Below are positions 1 to 5,330 of a stretch of DNA of 5,484 bases, piece after piece (position 1 is the stretch's first letter; each line of letters begins with the position of its first letter). A program made the translations under genes and the position numbers. The stretch is from contig JAEZIH010000055.1 in the NCBI GenBank assembly GCA_023416055.1, forward strand, positions 1 to 5,484, written 5' to 3'. The notes under the pieces are model-generated. The model made no database searches and was not told where the DNA came from. It saw only the letters and a program-made list of their open reading frames with translations. Source of the stretch: Pseudomonadota bacterium. Its GTDB lineage: Bacteria; Pseudomonadota; Alphaproteobacteria; Caulobacterales; Caulobacteraceae.

Positions 1-6
1 TGAGCC

Positions 7-28
7 CGCGGCGACCGTTGACGCCGCG
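7..28. repeat. Inverted repeat overlapping the rpsM -35 element
   Basis: A perfect 7-bp inverted repeat (CGCGGCG at 7-13, CGCCGCG at 22-28) encloses the 8-base loop ACCGTTGA. Its right arm overlaps the TTGACG -35 box at 18-23. No T-run follows, so it is not a standard intrinsic terminator. It could be an operator, the 3' end structure of the upstream gene, or chance in GC-rich DNA. Confidence 0.45.
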
Positions 29-45
29 TGAATCCCCTGTATAAG
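18..45 (+). promoter_or_regulatory. Housekeeping-sigma promoter for the rpsM operon
   Basis: TTGACG (18-23) and TATAAG (40-45) are separated by 16 bases, a close match to the sigma-70 consensus (TTGACA, 17 bases, TATAAT). TTGACG is also the -35 form favoured by the Caulobacter housekeeping sigma factor. Transcription would be expected to begin near 51-53, giving an 80-base leader before the rpsM GTG. In related genomes secY and adk lie upstream of rpsM, so this would be an internal promoter for the last four genes of the cluster. No start site has been mapped. Confidence 0.65.
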
Positions 46-68
46 GCCCGCTTCCGCGAAGGGCGCGT

Positions 69-103
69 AACGCTCCTGGTCTGTTGACCGGAGCGTTTGT
101 TGC
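69..103 (+). terminator. Intrinsic-terminator-like hairpin in the rpsM leader
   Basis: AACGCTCC (69-76) pairs with GGAGCGTT (90-97). After a bulged T77 the stem continues as GGTC (78-81) with GACC (86-89) around a TGTT loop. The stem ends in TTTGTT (96-101). This is the form of a short rho-independent terminator. It may end the transcript of the upstream gene, probably adk. Because a good promoter lies before it, it could also attenuate rpsM-operon transcripts. Confidence 0.55.
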
Positions 104-131
104 GTCCGCACACGCGTATCTGGAGAGCTTC

Positions 132-500
132 GTGGCCCGTATCGCTGGCGTCAACATCCCGACCAACAAGCGCGTCGAAATCGCGCTTCAGTACATCCAT
201 GGCATCGGCCCGGCCGCTGCGAAGGAAATCACCGAGAAGGTCGGCATCGAGCCGGCCCGTCGCGTGAACCAGCTGACCGACGCCGAGGTCCTGCAGATCC
301 GCGAGACCATCGACAAGGATCACACCGTCGAGGGCGACCTGCGTCGCGAGACCTCGATGAACATCAAGCGCCTGATGGACCTGGCCTGCTACCGTGGCCT
401 GCGTCACCGCAAGGGCCTGCCGGTCCGCGGTCAGCGCACGCACACGAACGCCCGCACCCGCAAGGGTCCGGCCAAGCCGATCGCCGGCAAGAAGAAGTAA
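132..500 (+). CDS. rpsM: 30S ribosomal protein S13
   Basis: S13 sits in the head of the small ribosomal subunit, where it contacts 16S rRNA, bridges to the large subunit and has a C-terminal tail reaching towards P-site tRNA. The 122-residue product has the usual family length. It begins with the typical [14 protein letters not shown] and has the helix-hairpin-helix-like segment [15 protein letters not shown] near residues 17-31. It ends in the conserved basic tail with [16 protein letters not shown] and a KKK terminus. The start is GTG at 132: the protein family begins there and GGAG (122-125) lies 6 bases upstream. A longer reading from TTG at 84 would add 16 residues that include the leader hairpin and do not belong to the family. 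It is the first gene of the rpsM-rpsK-rpoA-rplQ unit. Confidence 0.97.
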   Translation: MARIAGVNIPTNKRVEIALQYIHGIGPAAAKEITEKVGIEPARRVNQLTDAEVLQIRETIDKDHTVEGDLRRETSMNIKRLMDLACYRGLRHRKGLPVRGQRTHTNARTRKGPAKPIAGKKK

Positions 501-516
501 GAGAAAGACCTGACCG

Positions 517-906
517 ATGGCCAAGGAACCGGGTCGCGTTAAGCGCCGCGAACGCAAGAACATCACGTCGGGCGTCGCCCACGTGAATGCGTCCTTCAAC
601 AACACCATGGTGACCATCACCGACGCGCAGGGGAACGCCATCTCCTGGTCGTCGGCCGGGCACATGGGCTTCAAGGGTTCGCGCAAGTCGACCCCGTACG
701 CCGCCCAGATGGCCGCCGAGGACGCCGCCCGCAAGGCCGGCGAGCACGGCGTGAAGACGCTGGAAGTGAACGTCTCGGGTCCGGGTTCGGGCCGTGAATC
801 GGCCCTGCGCGCCCTGCAGGCCGCCGGCATGACCATCACGACCATCCGCGACGTCACGCCGATGCCGCACAACGGCTGCCGTCCGCCCAAGCGCCGCCGC
901 GTCTAA
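517..906 (+). CDS. rpsK: 30S ribosomal protein S11
   Basis: S11 belongs to the platform of the small subunit, near the mRNA exit region, and binds 16S rRNA with S6 and S18 as neighbours. The 129-residue sequence matches the family end to end. It has a basic N-terminus ([15 protein letters not shown]), the central [20 protein letters not shown], the glycine-rich [17 protein letters not shown] near residues 87-103, and the invariant ending [18 protein letters not shown]. The ATG lies 16 bases after the rpsM stop. The upstream purine stretch GAGAAAGA (501-508) is only a weak Shine-Dalgarno match, which fits translational coupling to rpsM. As is usual in alphaproteobacteria, rpsD does not follow. 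Confidence 0.98.
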   Translation: MAKEPGRVKRRERKNITSGVAHVNASFNNTMVTITDAQGNAISWSSAGHMGFKGSRKSTPYAAQMAAEDAARKAGEHGVKTLEVNVSGPGSGRESALRALQAAGMTITTIRDVTPMPHNGCRPPKRRRV

Positions 907-937
907 GCGTCGTCGTCGACTACCTTTCTGCGCCGGT

Positions 938-961
938 CCCGCCTTTCCTGACGAGGCGAGG
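938..961 (+). other. RNA hairpin candidate between rpsK and rpoA
   Basis: CCCGCCT (938-944) pairs with AGGCG-A-GG (954-961), giving 7 base pairs with A959 bulged and a 9-base loop. No T-tract follows, so termination is unlikely. It occupies the middle of an 87-base gap and could stabilise or process the mRNA. The assignment rests only on pairing read by eye. Confidence 0.3.
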
Positions 962-982
962 GGGATCGGCGAAACCCGTTTC

Positions 983-988
983 GAGGGA
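983..988 (+). promoter_or_regulatory. Ribosome binding site of rpoA
   Basis: GAGGGA (983-988) lies 5 bases before the ATG at 994 and fixes the rpoA start. A small palindrome, CGAAAC-CC-GTTTCG (970-983), touches its first base and might modulate access, although its loop is very tight. Confidence 0.6.
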
Positions 989-993
989 CACCC

Positions 994-2013
994 ATGATCG
1001 AACGTAACTGGCAAGAGCTGATCCGTCCCGAGAAGCCGCAGATCGAGGCGAGCTCCGACCCCCAGCGCAAGGCGCGCCTGGTCGCTGAGCCCCTGGAACG
1101 CGGTTTCGGCGTGACGCTCGGCAACGCCCTTCGCCGCGTTCTCCTGTCGTCGCTGCAAGGCGCGGCGGTGACCGCCATCCAGATCGACGGCGTCGTCCAC
1201 GAATTCTCCTCGCTGGAAGGCGTGCGGGAAGACGTCGTCGACATCGTCCTGAACATCAAGCAGCTGGCCCTGCGCATGCACGCCGAAGGGCCGAAGCGCA
1301 TGACCCTGCGCGCCACCGGCCCCGGCCCGGTGACCGCGGGCCAGATCGACGTCCCGTCGGACATCGAGGTGCTGAACCCGGATCACGTGATCTGCACCCT
1401 CGACGACGGCGCCTCGGTGCGCATGGAGCTGACCGTCCAGAACGGCAAGGGCTACGTCGCTTCGGAGTTCAACCGTCCGGAAGACGCGCCGATCGGCCTG
1501 ATCGCCGTCGACGCCCTGTACTCGCCGGTCAAGCGCGTCGCCTATCGCGTCGAGCCGACCCGTCAGGGCCAGTCGCTGGACTATGACAAGCTGATCCTCG
1601 AGGTCGAAACCAACGGCGCCGTCTCGCCGGTGGACGCCGTGGCCTACGCCTCGCGCATCCTTCAGGACCAGCTGCAGATCTTCATCACCTTCGACGAGCC
1701 CAAGAAGGCGGTCGAGGCCTCGGACGGCAAGCCTGACCTGCCGTTCAACCCGGCCCTGCTGAAGAAGGTCGACGAACTGGAGCTTTCGGTCCGCTCGGCC
1801 AACTGCCTGAAGAACGACAACATCGTCTACATCGGCGACCTGATCCAGAAGACCGAAGGCGAGATGCTCCGCACCCCGAACTTCGGCCGCAAGTCGCTGA
1901 ACGAGATCAAGGAAGTGCTGGCGACCATGGGCCTCAGCCTCGGCATGGACGTGCCGAACTGGCCGCCGGAAAACATCGAAGACCTGGCCAAGAAGTTCGA
2001 CGACCAGATCTAG
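994..2013 (+). CDS. rpoA: DNA-directed RNA polymerase subunit alpha
   Basis: The alpha subunit dimerises to start polymerase assembly on beta and beta', and its C-terminal domain contacts promoter UP elements and activators. The product has 339 residues, near the usual alphaproteobacterial length. The N-terminal assembly domain covers roughly residues 20-235 and includes the conserved [20 protein letters not shown] linker of about 20 residues leads to the C-terminal domain (about 260-325), which holds VRSANCLK, the helix-hairpin-helix [18 protein letters not shown] and [16 protein letters not shown]. Arg267 in VRSANCLK aligns with E. coli Arg265, the key DNA-binding residue, so UP-element contact should be intact. 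The gene is expected to be co-transcribed with rpsK upstream and rplQ downstream. Confidence 0.99.
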   Translation: MIERNWQELIRPEKPQIEASSDPQRKARLVAEPLERGFGVTLGNALRRVLLSSLQGAAVTAIQIDGVVHEFSSLEGVREDVVDIVLNIKQLALRMHAEGPKRMTLRATGPGPVTAGQIDVPSDIEVLNPDHVICTLDDGASVRMELTVQNGKGYVASEFNRPEDAPIGLIAVDALYSPVKRVAYRVEPTRQGQSLDYDKLILEVETNGAVSPVDAVAYASRILQDQLQIFITFDEPKKAVEASDGKPDLPFNPALLKKVDELELSVRSANCLKNDNIVYIGDLIQKTEGEMLRTPNFGRKSLNEIKEVLATMGLSLGMDVPNWPPENIEDLAKKFDDQI

Positions 2014-2021
2014 TTTCAACC

Positions 2022-2060
2022 CTCCGCCCAAGGTCCCGAAAACCACAAGGGACCGCGGAG
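2022..2060 (+). other. Long two-part hairpin between rpoA and rplQ
   Basis: CTCCGC (2022-2027) pairs with GCGGAG (2055-2060), and GGTCCC (2032-2037) pairs with GGGACC (2049-2054). This makes a 12-bp stem with a one-sided CCAA bulge (2028-2031) and an 11-base A-rich loop. No T-tract follows, so it is not an intrinsic terminator. It starts 8 bases after the rpoA stop. It may protect the 3' end of the upstream message, act as a processing site, or be a protein-binding site affecting rplQ. Confidence 0.5.
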
Positions 2061-2082
2061 CGGTTAGAATAAGAGGCCCAGG

Positions 2083-2096
2083 TCCAGTCCGCTGGA
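2083..2096 (+). other. Small UCCG-loop hairpin upstream of rplQ
   Basis: TCCAG (2083-2087) pairs with CTGGA (2092-2096) around TCCG, a member of the stable UNCG tetraloop class, here closed by G-C. It lies 13 bases before the rplQ Shine-Dalgarno sequence. CGGTT (2061-2065) and AACCG (2097-2101) could also pair around it. It is short, so chance is possible. Confidence 0.3.
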
Positions 2097-2109
2097 AACC
2101 GGGTTGAGT

Positions 2110-2116
2110 AGGAGAG
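2110..2116 (+). promoter_or_regulatory. Ribosome binding site of rplQ
   Basis: AGGAGAG (2110-2116) sits 6 bases before the ATG at 2123. This is the strongest Shine-Dalgarno in the ribosomal part of the window. It fits independent initiation at rplQ after the structured 109-base gap. Confidence 0.75.
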
Positions 2117-2122
2117 ACCCCG

Positions 2123-2542
2123 ATGCGCCACGGCGCCGCCTATCGCAAGCTCGGCCGTACGGTCAGCCACCGCCAGGCCATGTTCGCCAACATGGCCGCC
2201 TCGCTGATCAAGCACGAGCAGATCACCACGACTCTGCCCAAGGCGAAGGAACTGCGTCCCTTCGTCGAGAAGCTGGTCACGCTCGGCAAGAAGGGCGACC
2301 TGCACGCCCGTCGTCAGGCCATCAGCCAGGTCCGCGACGTGACCCAGGTCGGCAAGCTGTTCGACACGCTCGCGCCGCGCTACGCCGAGCGCAACGGCGG
2401 CTACATCCGCATCATGAAGGCGGGCTTCCGTCACGGCGATAACGCGCCGATGGCCGTCATTGAATTCGTTGACCGCGACGTGGACGCCAAGGGCCAGGAT
2501 TCGGGCCCGGTCTACGCCGCTGAGGGCGACGACGAAGCCTGA
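2123..2542 (+). CDS. rplQ: 50S ribosomal protein L17
   Basis: L17 binds 23S rRNA on the solvent side of the large subunit near the exit-tunnel region. The 139-residue product carries the bacterial signature: MRHG at the start, [20 protein letters not shown] (about residues 16-35), [19 protein letters not shown], then [15 protein letters not shown] and [13 protein letters not shown] near the end of the conserved domain. About 20 further residues form an acidic tail ending AEGDDEA, a little longer than in E. coli (127 residues). It is the last gene of the operon, as in most bacteria. Its TGA stop is the loop of an inverted repeat, and the main terminator follows 21 bases later. Confidence 0.98.
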   Translation: MRHGAAYRKLGRTVSHRQAMFANMAASLIKHEQITTTLPKAKELRPFVEKLVTLGKKGDLHARRQAISQVRDVTQVGKLFDTLAPRYAERNGGYIRIMKAGFRHGDNAPMAVIEFVDRDVDAKGQDSGPVYAAEGDDEA

Positions 2543-2556
2543 GGCTTCGCTCGTCG
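2527..2556 (+). other. Hairpin with the rplQ stop codon as its loop
   Basis: CGACGA plus CGAAGCC (2527-2539) pairs with GGCTTCG (2543-2549) and TCGTCG (2551-2556), giving 13 base pairs with only C2550 bulged. The three loop bases are the TGA stop (2540-2542). No T-run follows. It lies 7 bases before the strong terminator stem, so the transcript would end in two tandem hairpins. Confidence 0.5.
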
Positions 2557-2563
2557 GGGCGAC

Positions 2564-2600
2564 AAGGGGCGGCCGGAGCGATCCGGCCGCCCTTTTGTTT
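2564..2600 (+). terminator. Strong rho-independent terminator of the rpsM-rplQ operon
   Basis: A 14-bp stem (2564-2577 with 2582-2595, one G-T pair) closes on GCGA, a GNRA tetraloop. It runs into TTTTGTTT (2593-2600). The very GC-rich stem and T-tract are textbook, and the site comes 21 bases after the rplQ stop. Confidence 0.95.
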
Positions 2601-2613
2601 GTTCCGCTGCAGG

Positions 2614-2618
2614 GGAGG
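2614..2618 (+). promoter_or_regulatory. Ribosome binding site of the GNAT gene
   Basis: GGAGG (2614-2618) is a perfect core Shine-Dalgarno 5 bases before the ATG at 2624. It decides this start and suggests efficient translation. Only 28 bases separate the preceding terminator stem from the ATG. Confidence 0.8.
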
Positions 2619-2623
2619 TATCG

Positions 2624-3091
2624 ATGTCCGACGCCGTTTCGATCGTCCGCTTCCGGCCCGAACACGCCACGGCCTGGGCGCGACTGAACGAGGCCTGGCT
2701 GGCCGAGGGCGGGTTCGCGGTCGAGGCCAAGGACCGAAAGGTCATCGACGACCCGCAGGGCGCCATCCTCGACCAGGGCGGCCGCATCTTCATCGCCGGG
2801 CGGGCAGGGGAGGTGGTCGGCTGCTGCGCCCTGATGGCCATGGAGGACGGCGGCTTCGAGGTGGCCAAGATGACCGTGTCGCCAGCCGCGCGCGGGCTGG
2901 GCCTGGGCCGTCAGCTGCTGGAGGCCTGCGAGGCCGCGGCCCGCGCGGCCGGCGCCCCGCGCCTGTACCTCGAGACCAACAGCTCGCTGAAGCCCGCACG
3001 CGCCCTGTACCGCAGCTTCGGCTTCGTCGACCTGCCGCCCCGGCCCAGCCCCTACGCGCGGGCCGATGTGTGGATGGAGAAGCGCCTCTAA
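2624..3091 (+). CDS. GNAT family N-acetyltransferase
   Basis: The product is predicted to transfer an acetyl group from acetyl-CoA to an amine. The substrate cannot be told from sequence. The 155 residues are a single GNAT domain of usual size. After the N-terminal strand and helix (SIVRFRPEHATAWARLNEAWL) come the central strands RIFIAGRAGEVVGCCALM. The acetyl-CoA motif follows: strand VAKMTVSP, then R90-G-L-G-L-G95 and RQLLEACEAAARAAG, fitting the R/Q-x-x-G-x-G/A pyrophosphate loop. The C-terminal part, LYLETNSSLKPARALYRSFGFVDL, is the typical motif B region with the Tyr-x-x-x-Gly-Phe pattern. The protein is cytosolic, with no signal or membrane segment. No separate promoter is evident behind the terminator. 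It converges on the ABC permease gene with 4 bases between stops. Confidence 0.92.
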   Translation: MSDAVSIVRFRPEHATAWARLNEAWLAEGGFAVEAKDRKVIDDPQGAILDQGGRIFIAGRAGEVVGCCALMAMEDGGFEVAKMTVSPAARGLGLGRQLLEACEAAARAAGAPRLYLETNSSLKPARALYRSFGFVDLPPRPSPYARADVWMEKRL

Positions 3092-3097
3092 GGCGCT
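3081..3097. repeat. Inverted repeat spanning both convergent stop codons
   Basis: AGCGCCT (3081-3087) and AGGCGCT (3091-3097) form a perfect 7-bp inverted repeat around a CTA loop. It contains the GNAT stop (3089-3091) and two of the three bases of the permease stop (3096-3098). It may be a weak bidirectional terminator, but neither strand has a following T-run. Confidence 0.35.
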
Positions 3098-3968
3098 ATT
3101 CCTTCGACAGGTCCTGCCTGCGGAACCAGGCCAGGGCGCCGGCGAGGGGGAGCAGGGTCCACAGCCCCAGGCTGACCCACGACTTGATGATCGCGCCGGC
3201 TCCAGGGACCGTCCCGGGGTTCGCCGTCACGGCGGCGGCCAGGGTCTGCACGGCGGCGCCCGGGTTGATCAGCATGGCCAGCCAGGCGTCCGGGGCCACG
3301 CCCATGGAGCCCAGAATATTGGGCGAGAAGGACTGGGCCACGCCCACCACCAGGGGCACGAACAGCGCGGCCAGCAGCGAGCGGGTCACGGTCGCCGCCA
3401 GCAGGGAGATCATCGTGAACTGCAGCAGGCCCAGGCCCGACAGGCCGAATTGGAGCAGGAATTTTCCGATGGCCTCGCCGGTCGGCTGGAAGACGACGGC
3501 GCGCTCGAAGATGGCGGCCCGGATCAGGCTCTCGAACACCGCCGAGACCAGCATGAACAGCATGGCCAGTACGGACAGGCCCGCCACCACGGCCAGCTTG
3601 CCCAGCAGAAGGTTGGTCCGGCTGTTGCGGGCGCTGATCAGCCGCCAGGTCTCCCAGCGGTAGTCGCCGGCGTAGATGGTCGCCGCTCCGATCAGCACGA
3701 ACAGCAGCACCACCGGATTGGCCACGTTCCCGGCCGCCTCGACCAGGGCCTGCGCCACGTCCAGCTCGCCGCCGGACTGCAGCATCTGCCGCAGGCCTTC
3801 GGGGGCCTTGGCGTCGCCCAGGAATTTGGCCTCGTTGGCCTTGAGCACGAACTGGGTGAAGACGCTGATCGCGAGGCCGACGATCGGCACGAACAGCAGG
3901 CTCCAGAACAGGGCGGTGCGGTTCTTCGACAGGCGGAACCCTTCCGCACGGATGGCGTCAACCAGCAT
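3096..3968 (-). CDS. ABC-2 type transporter permease
   Basis: This is the membrane subunit of an ABC exporter, probably working with the ATPase encoded just upstream. The 290-residue product has about six hydrophobic segments: near residues 19-42, 82-101, 120-147, 166-193, 199-217 and 265-284. A loop of about 40 residues follows the first, a layout of ABC-2/BcrB-like permeases. Between segments 2 and 3, YRWETWRLISARNSRTNLLLGK resembles the cytosolic coupling stretch of that family (a glutamate-threonine followed by an arginine-rich run and a GK). The ATG at 3968 has GGAGA 6 bases upstream, and the gene overlaps the ATPase 3' end by 11 bases, so translation is probably coupled. The substrate is unknown; relatives export peptides, antibiotics or ions. 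Confidence 0.88.
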   Translation of the reverse strand: MLVDAIRAEGFRLSKNRTALFWSLLFVPIVGLAISVFTQFVLKANEAKFLGDAKAPEGLRQMLQSGGELDVAQALVEAAGNVANPVVLLFVLIGAATIYAGDYRWETWRLISARNSRTNLLLGKLAVVAGLSVLAMLFMLVSAVFESLIRAAIFERAVVFQPTGEAIGKFLLQFGLSGLGLLQFTMISLLAATVTRSLLAALFVPLVVGVAQSFSPNILGSMGVAPDAWLAMLINPGAAVQTLAAAVTANPGTVPGAGAIIKSWVSLGLWTLLPLAGALAWFRRQDLSKE

Positions 3969-4869
3969 GGATCGTCTCCGGCGTCTGAACGGCGCCCGTC
4001 TCGGTGAAGAAGATGGCCTCCAGATCGGTGCCGACCCAGCGCGCCTCGTGGATGTCGACGCCCGCTTCGACGAGGGCGCGGATCAGGGCGGGGCCCTCGT
4101 TGCGGGGCACGTCGGCGAGGACGGCGTCCCCCTCGGCGGCGCCCTTCGGCCCCAGCAGCTCGAGCACCCGGGCCGCAGGCGTGGCGCTCAGGCGCAGCCG
4201 CTCCCCGACCGAGGTCAGTTCGCTGACCTCGCCCTCGCGGACCAGCCGGCCCCTGTTGAGGATGGCGACGCGGTCGCAGACGCGCTGGACCTCCAGCAAC
4301 TGGTGGCTGGCCAGCACCACGGTGACGCCGTCGTCGTCGGCCAGGCTGCGGATCAGGGCCCGCATCTCCTGGATGCCCGGCGGATCCATGCCGCTGGTCG
4401 GTTCGTCGAGAATCACGAGGTCGGGGCGGCTCATCAGCGAGGCCGCAACCCCCAGCCGCTGCAGCATGCCGACCGAGAAGCCCCGCACGCGGCGGTCCGC
4501 GGCCTCGCTCAGCCCGACGCGTTGCAGCCAGTGGGGAATGTCGGTCTGACCGGCGATGGCGTGTTCAAGGGCCAGCCAGCGCAGCACCTGCCGCGCGGTC
4601 ATGTAGGGCGGGAAGCGCGGCGTCTCGATCATCGAGCCCATGCGGCGCATGTGGCCGACCTCGGTCACCGGCCCGCCCATGACGCTGGCGGACCCGTCGG
4701 TGGCGCGGATCAGGCCCAGCAGGATGCGGAACAGGGTGGACTTGCCGGCGCCGTTGGGCCCCAGCACGCCGTAAATCCCGCCCCGGGGGATCGACAGGTC
4801 CAGCCCGTCGAGGGCGCGCACGGTTCCGTAGGTCTTGGTCAGCCCACGGGTCTCGATAACAGCGGTCAT
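3958..4869 (-). CDS. ABC transporter ATP-binding protein (BcrA/NatA-like)
   Basis: This cytosolic ATPase should power the permease encoded directly downstream. The 303 residues contain a full ABC domain: Walker A GPNGAGKST (37-45), signature FSVGMLQRL (131-139), Walker B VILDEP (152-157) with D-loop SGMD, and H-loop His189 in LASHQ. The Q-loop region reads MIETPRFPPYMTA, with Glu82 where many ABC proteins have Gln. This and the FS-x-GM signature resemble the BcrA/NatA exporter group and are probably normal for it. The last 90 residues are a variable C-terminal domain. ATG at 4869 was chosen because the ABC fold (VIETRGLTKTYG) begins 3 residues later. A TTG at 4905 would add 12 proline- and arginine-rich residues. 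No clear Shine-Dalgarno precedes either start. Confidence 0.93.
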   Translation of the reverse strand: MTAVIETRGLTKTYGTVRALDGLDLSIPRGGIYGVLGPNGAGKSTLFRILLGLIRATDGSASVMGGPVTEVGHMRRMGSMIETPRFPPYMTARQVLRWLALEHAIAGQTDIPHWLQRVGLSEAADRRVRGFSVGMLQRLGVAASLMSRPDLVILDEPTSGMDPPGIQEMRALIRSLADDDGVTVVLASHQLLEVQRVCDRVAILNRGRLVREGEVSELTSVGERLRLSATPAARVLELLGPKGAAEGDAVLADVPRNEGPALIRALVEAGVDIHEARWVGTDLEAIFFTETGAVQTPETIHAG

Positions 4870-4945
4870 GGGAGAAGGTTGACCGCGTGTCGGCTGACTG
4901 CGCAACCCGCCCCGGCATTAAGCTTCGGCAATGTGTGGTGCGGCT

Positions 4946-5124
4946 GATCCCTCTCCCGGCGGGAGAGGGTTTGAGCGCCCAAGAGCCCGCAAGGGCGATT
5001 GGCCGCGCGAAAGGGTGAGGGGCTATTGGTGCAGGACTTACGCCGACGGCAGCCCCTCACCCTTTCGCCTTTCCGATCGCTTCGCTCTCGGAGGCTCAAG
5101 CCCTCTCCCGCCGGGAGAGGGATC
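4946..5124. repeat. Paired inverted palindromic element (REP/MITE-like)
   Basis: Two copies of one unit face each other: 4946-5024 (79 bases) and, reversed, 5051-5124 (74 bases), with a 26-base centre. In each unit the order is GATC, palindrome CCCTCTCCC-GGC-GGGAGAGGG (4949-4969; 5101-5121), spacer YTTGAGC, a second hairpin closed by CCRA/TYGG (4979-5002; 5073-5091), then an 18-base innermost arm that pairs perfectly (5007-5024 with 5051-5068). The only length difference is 5 bases at the apex of the second hairpin. It has no coding potential that I trust and fills the gap between the ABC ATPase start and the DUF433 stop. It looks like a dispersed intergenic repeat, although only this copy is visible. 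Confidence 0.8.
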
Positions 5125-5135
5125 CCGAGCTGGGT

Positions 5136-5324
5136 TCAAGCCGCGATGCTGGCCCGGATATCGTCTGGCTCAAGGTACGGAAAGTCCGCCAGAATTTCCT
5201 CAGCCGAAGCGCCGCCGGCCAGCATGTCGAGAATGTCCTGCACGCGCATGCGGGTCCCTCGCAGGCAGGGCCGGCCGCCGCACTGCTGGGGATCGATGGT
5301 GACGCGGGACAGCAGATCGCTCAT
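5136..5324 (-). CDS. DUF433 domain protein, antitoxin-like, possibly C-terminally shortened
   Basis: The 62-residue product matches the DUF433 family: N-terminal LLSRVTIDPQQCGGRPCLRGTRMRV, then a helix-turn-helix-like part DILDMLAGGASAEEILADFPYLEPDDIRASI. Family members often act as the antitoxin or DNA-binding partner of a DUF5615 PIN-like toxin whose gene usually follows directly. Here the sequence stops just after DDIRAS, where many relatives continue with an alanine-rich helix (family length is commonly about 70-80 residues, from memory). Downstream lies only the palindromic repeat, 11 bases past the stop, and then the ABC ATPase gene. The ATG at 5324 has no good Shine-Dalgarno. TAGACT lies 6 bases upstream, so a leaderless transcript is possible. 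The domain call is firm; antitoxin activity is inference. Confidence 0.8.
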   Translation of the reverse strand: MSDLLSRVTIDPQQCGGRPCLRGTRMRVQDILDMLAGGASAEEILADFPYLEPDDIRASIAA

Positions 5325-5330
5325 GCGGAC

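Noticed and set aside
1..3. TGA at the very first bases as the stop codon of adk
   Set aside because: The gene order in relatives makes it plausible, but three bases with no upstream codons cannot support the call.
84..131. Longer rpsM start at TTG 84
   Set aside because: The extra 16 residues do not belong to S13, the TTG lies in the terminator-like hairpin, and GTG 132 has a well-spaced GGAG.
364..2046. Long open frame of 560 codons on the minus strand opposite rpsM, rpsK and rpoA
   Set aside because: It is antisense to conserved ribosomal and polymerase genes, is low-complexity (rich in Arg, Gly, Val, Asp), and is the expected by-product of GC-rich codon use.
2065..2070. TAGAAT as a -10 box for a separate rplQ promoter
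   Set aside because: It has good similarity to TATAAT, but no -35-like sequence lies 15-19 bases upstream; that stretch is the hairpin loop and arm.
4078..4869. ATPase with Glu82 in the Q-loop and FSVGM instead of LSGGQ as a defective enzyme
   Set aside because: Walker A, Walker B, D-loop and H-loop are intact, and these variants are typical of BcrA/NatA-type exporters, so inactivity is not implied.
2599..4947. Several long + strand open frames (2599-3663, 3066-4007, 3676-4947) across the GNAT and ABC genes
   Set aside because: They are Gln/Gly/Arg/Ala-rich shadows without recognisable domains. The GNAT frame and the minus-strand ABC frames have clear family motifs and good ribosome binding sites or overlaps.
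4946..5124. CRISPR array
   Set aside because: Only two copies occur and they are inverted relative to each other, with unequal internal parts and no regular spacers.
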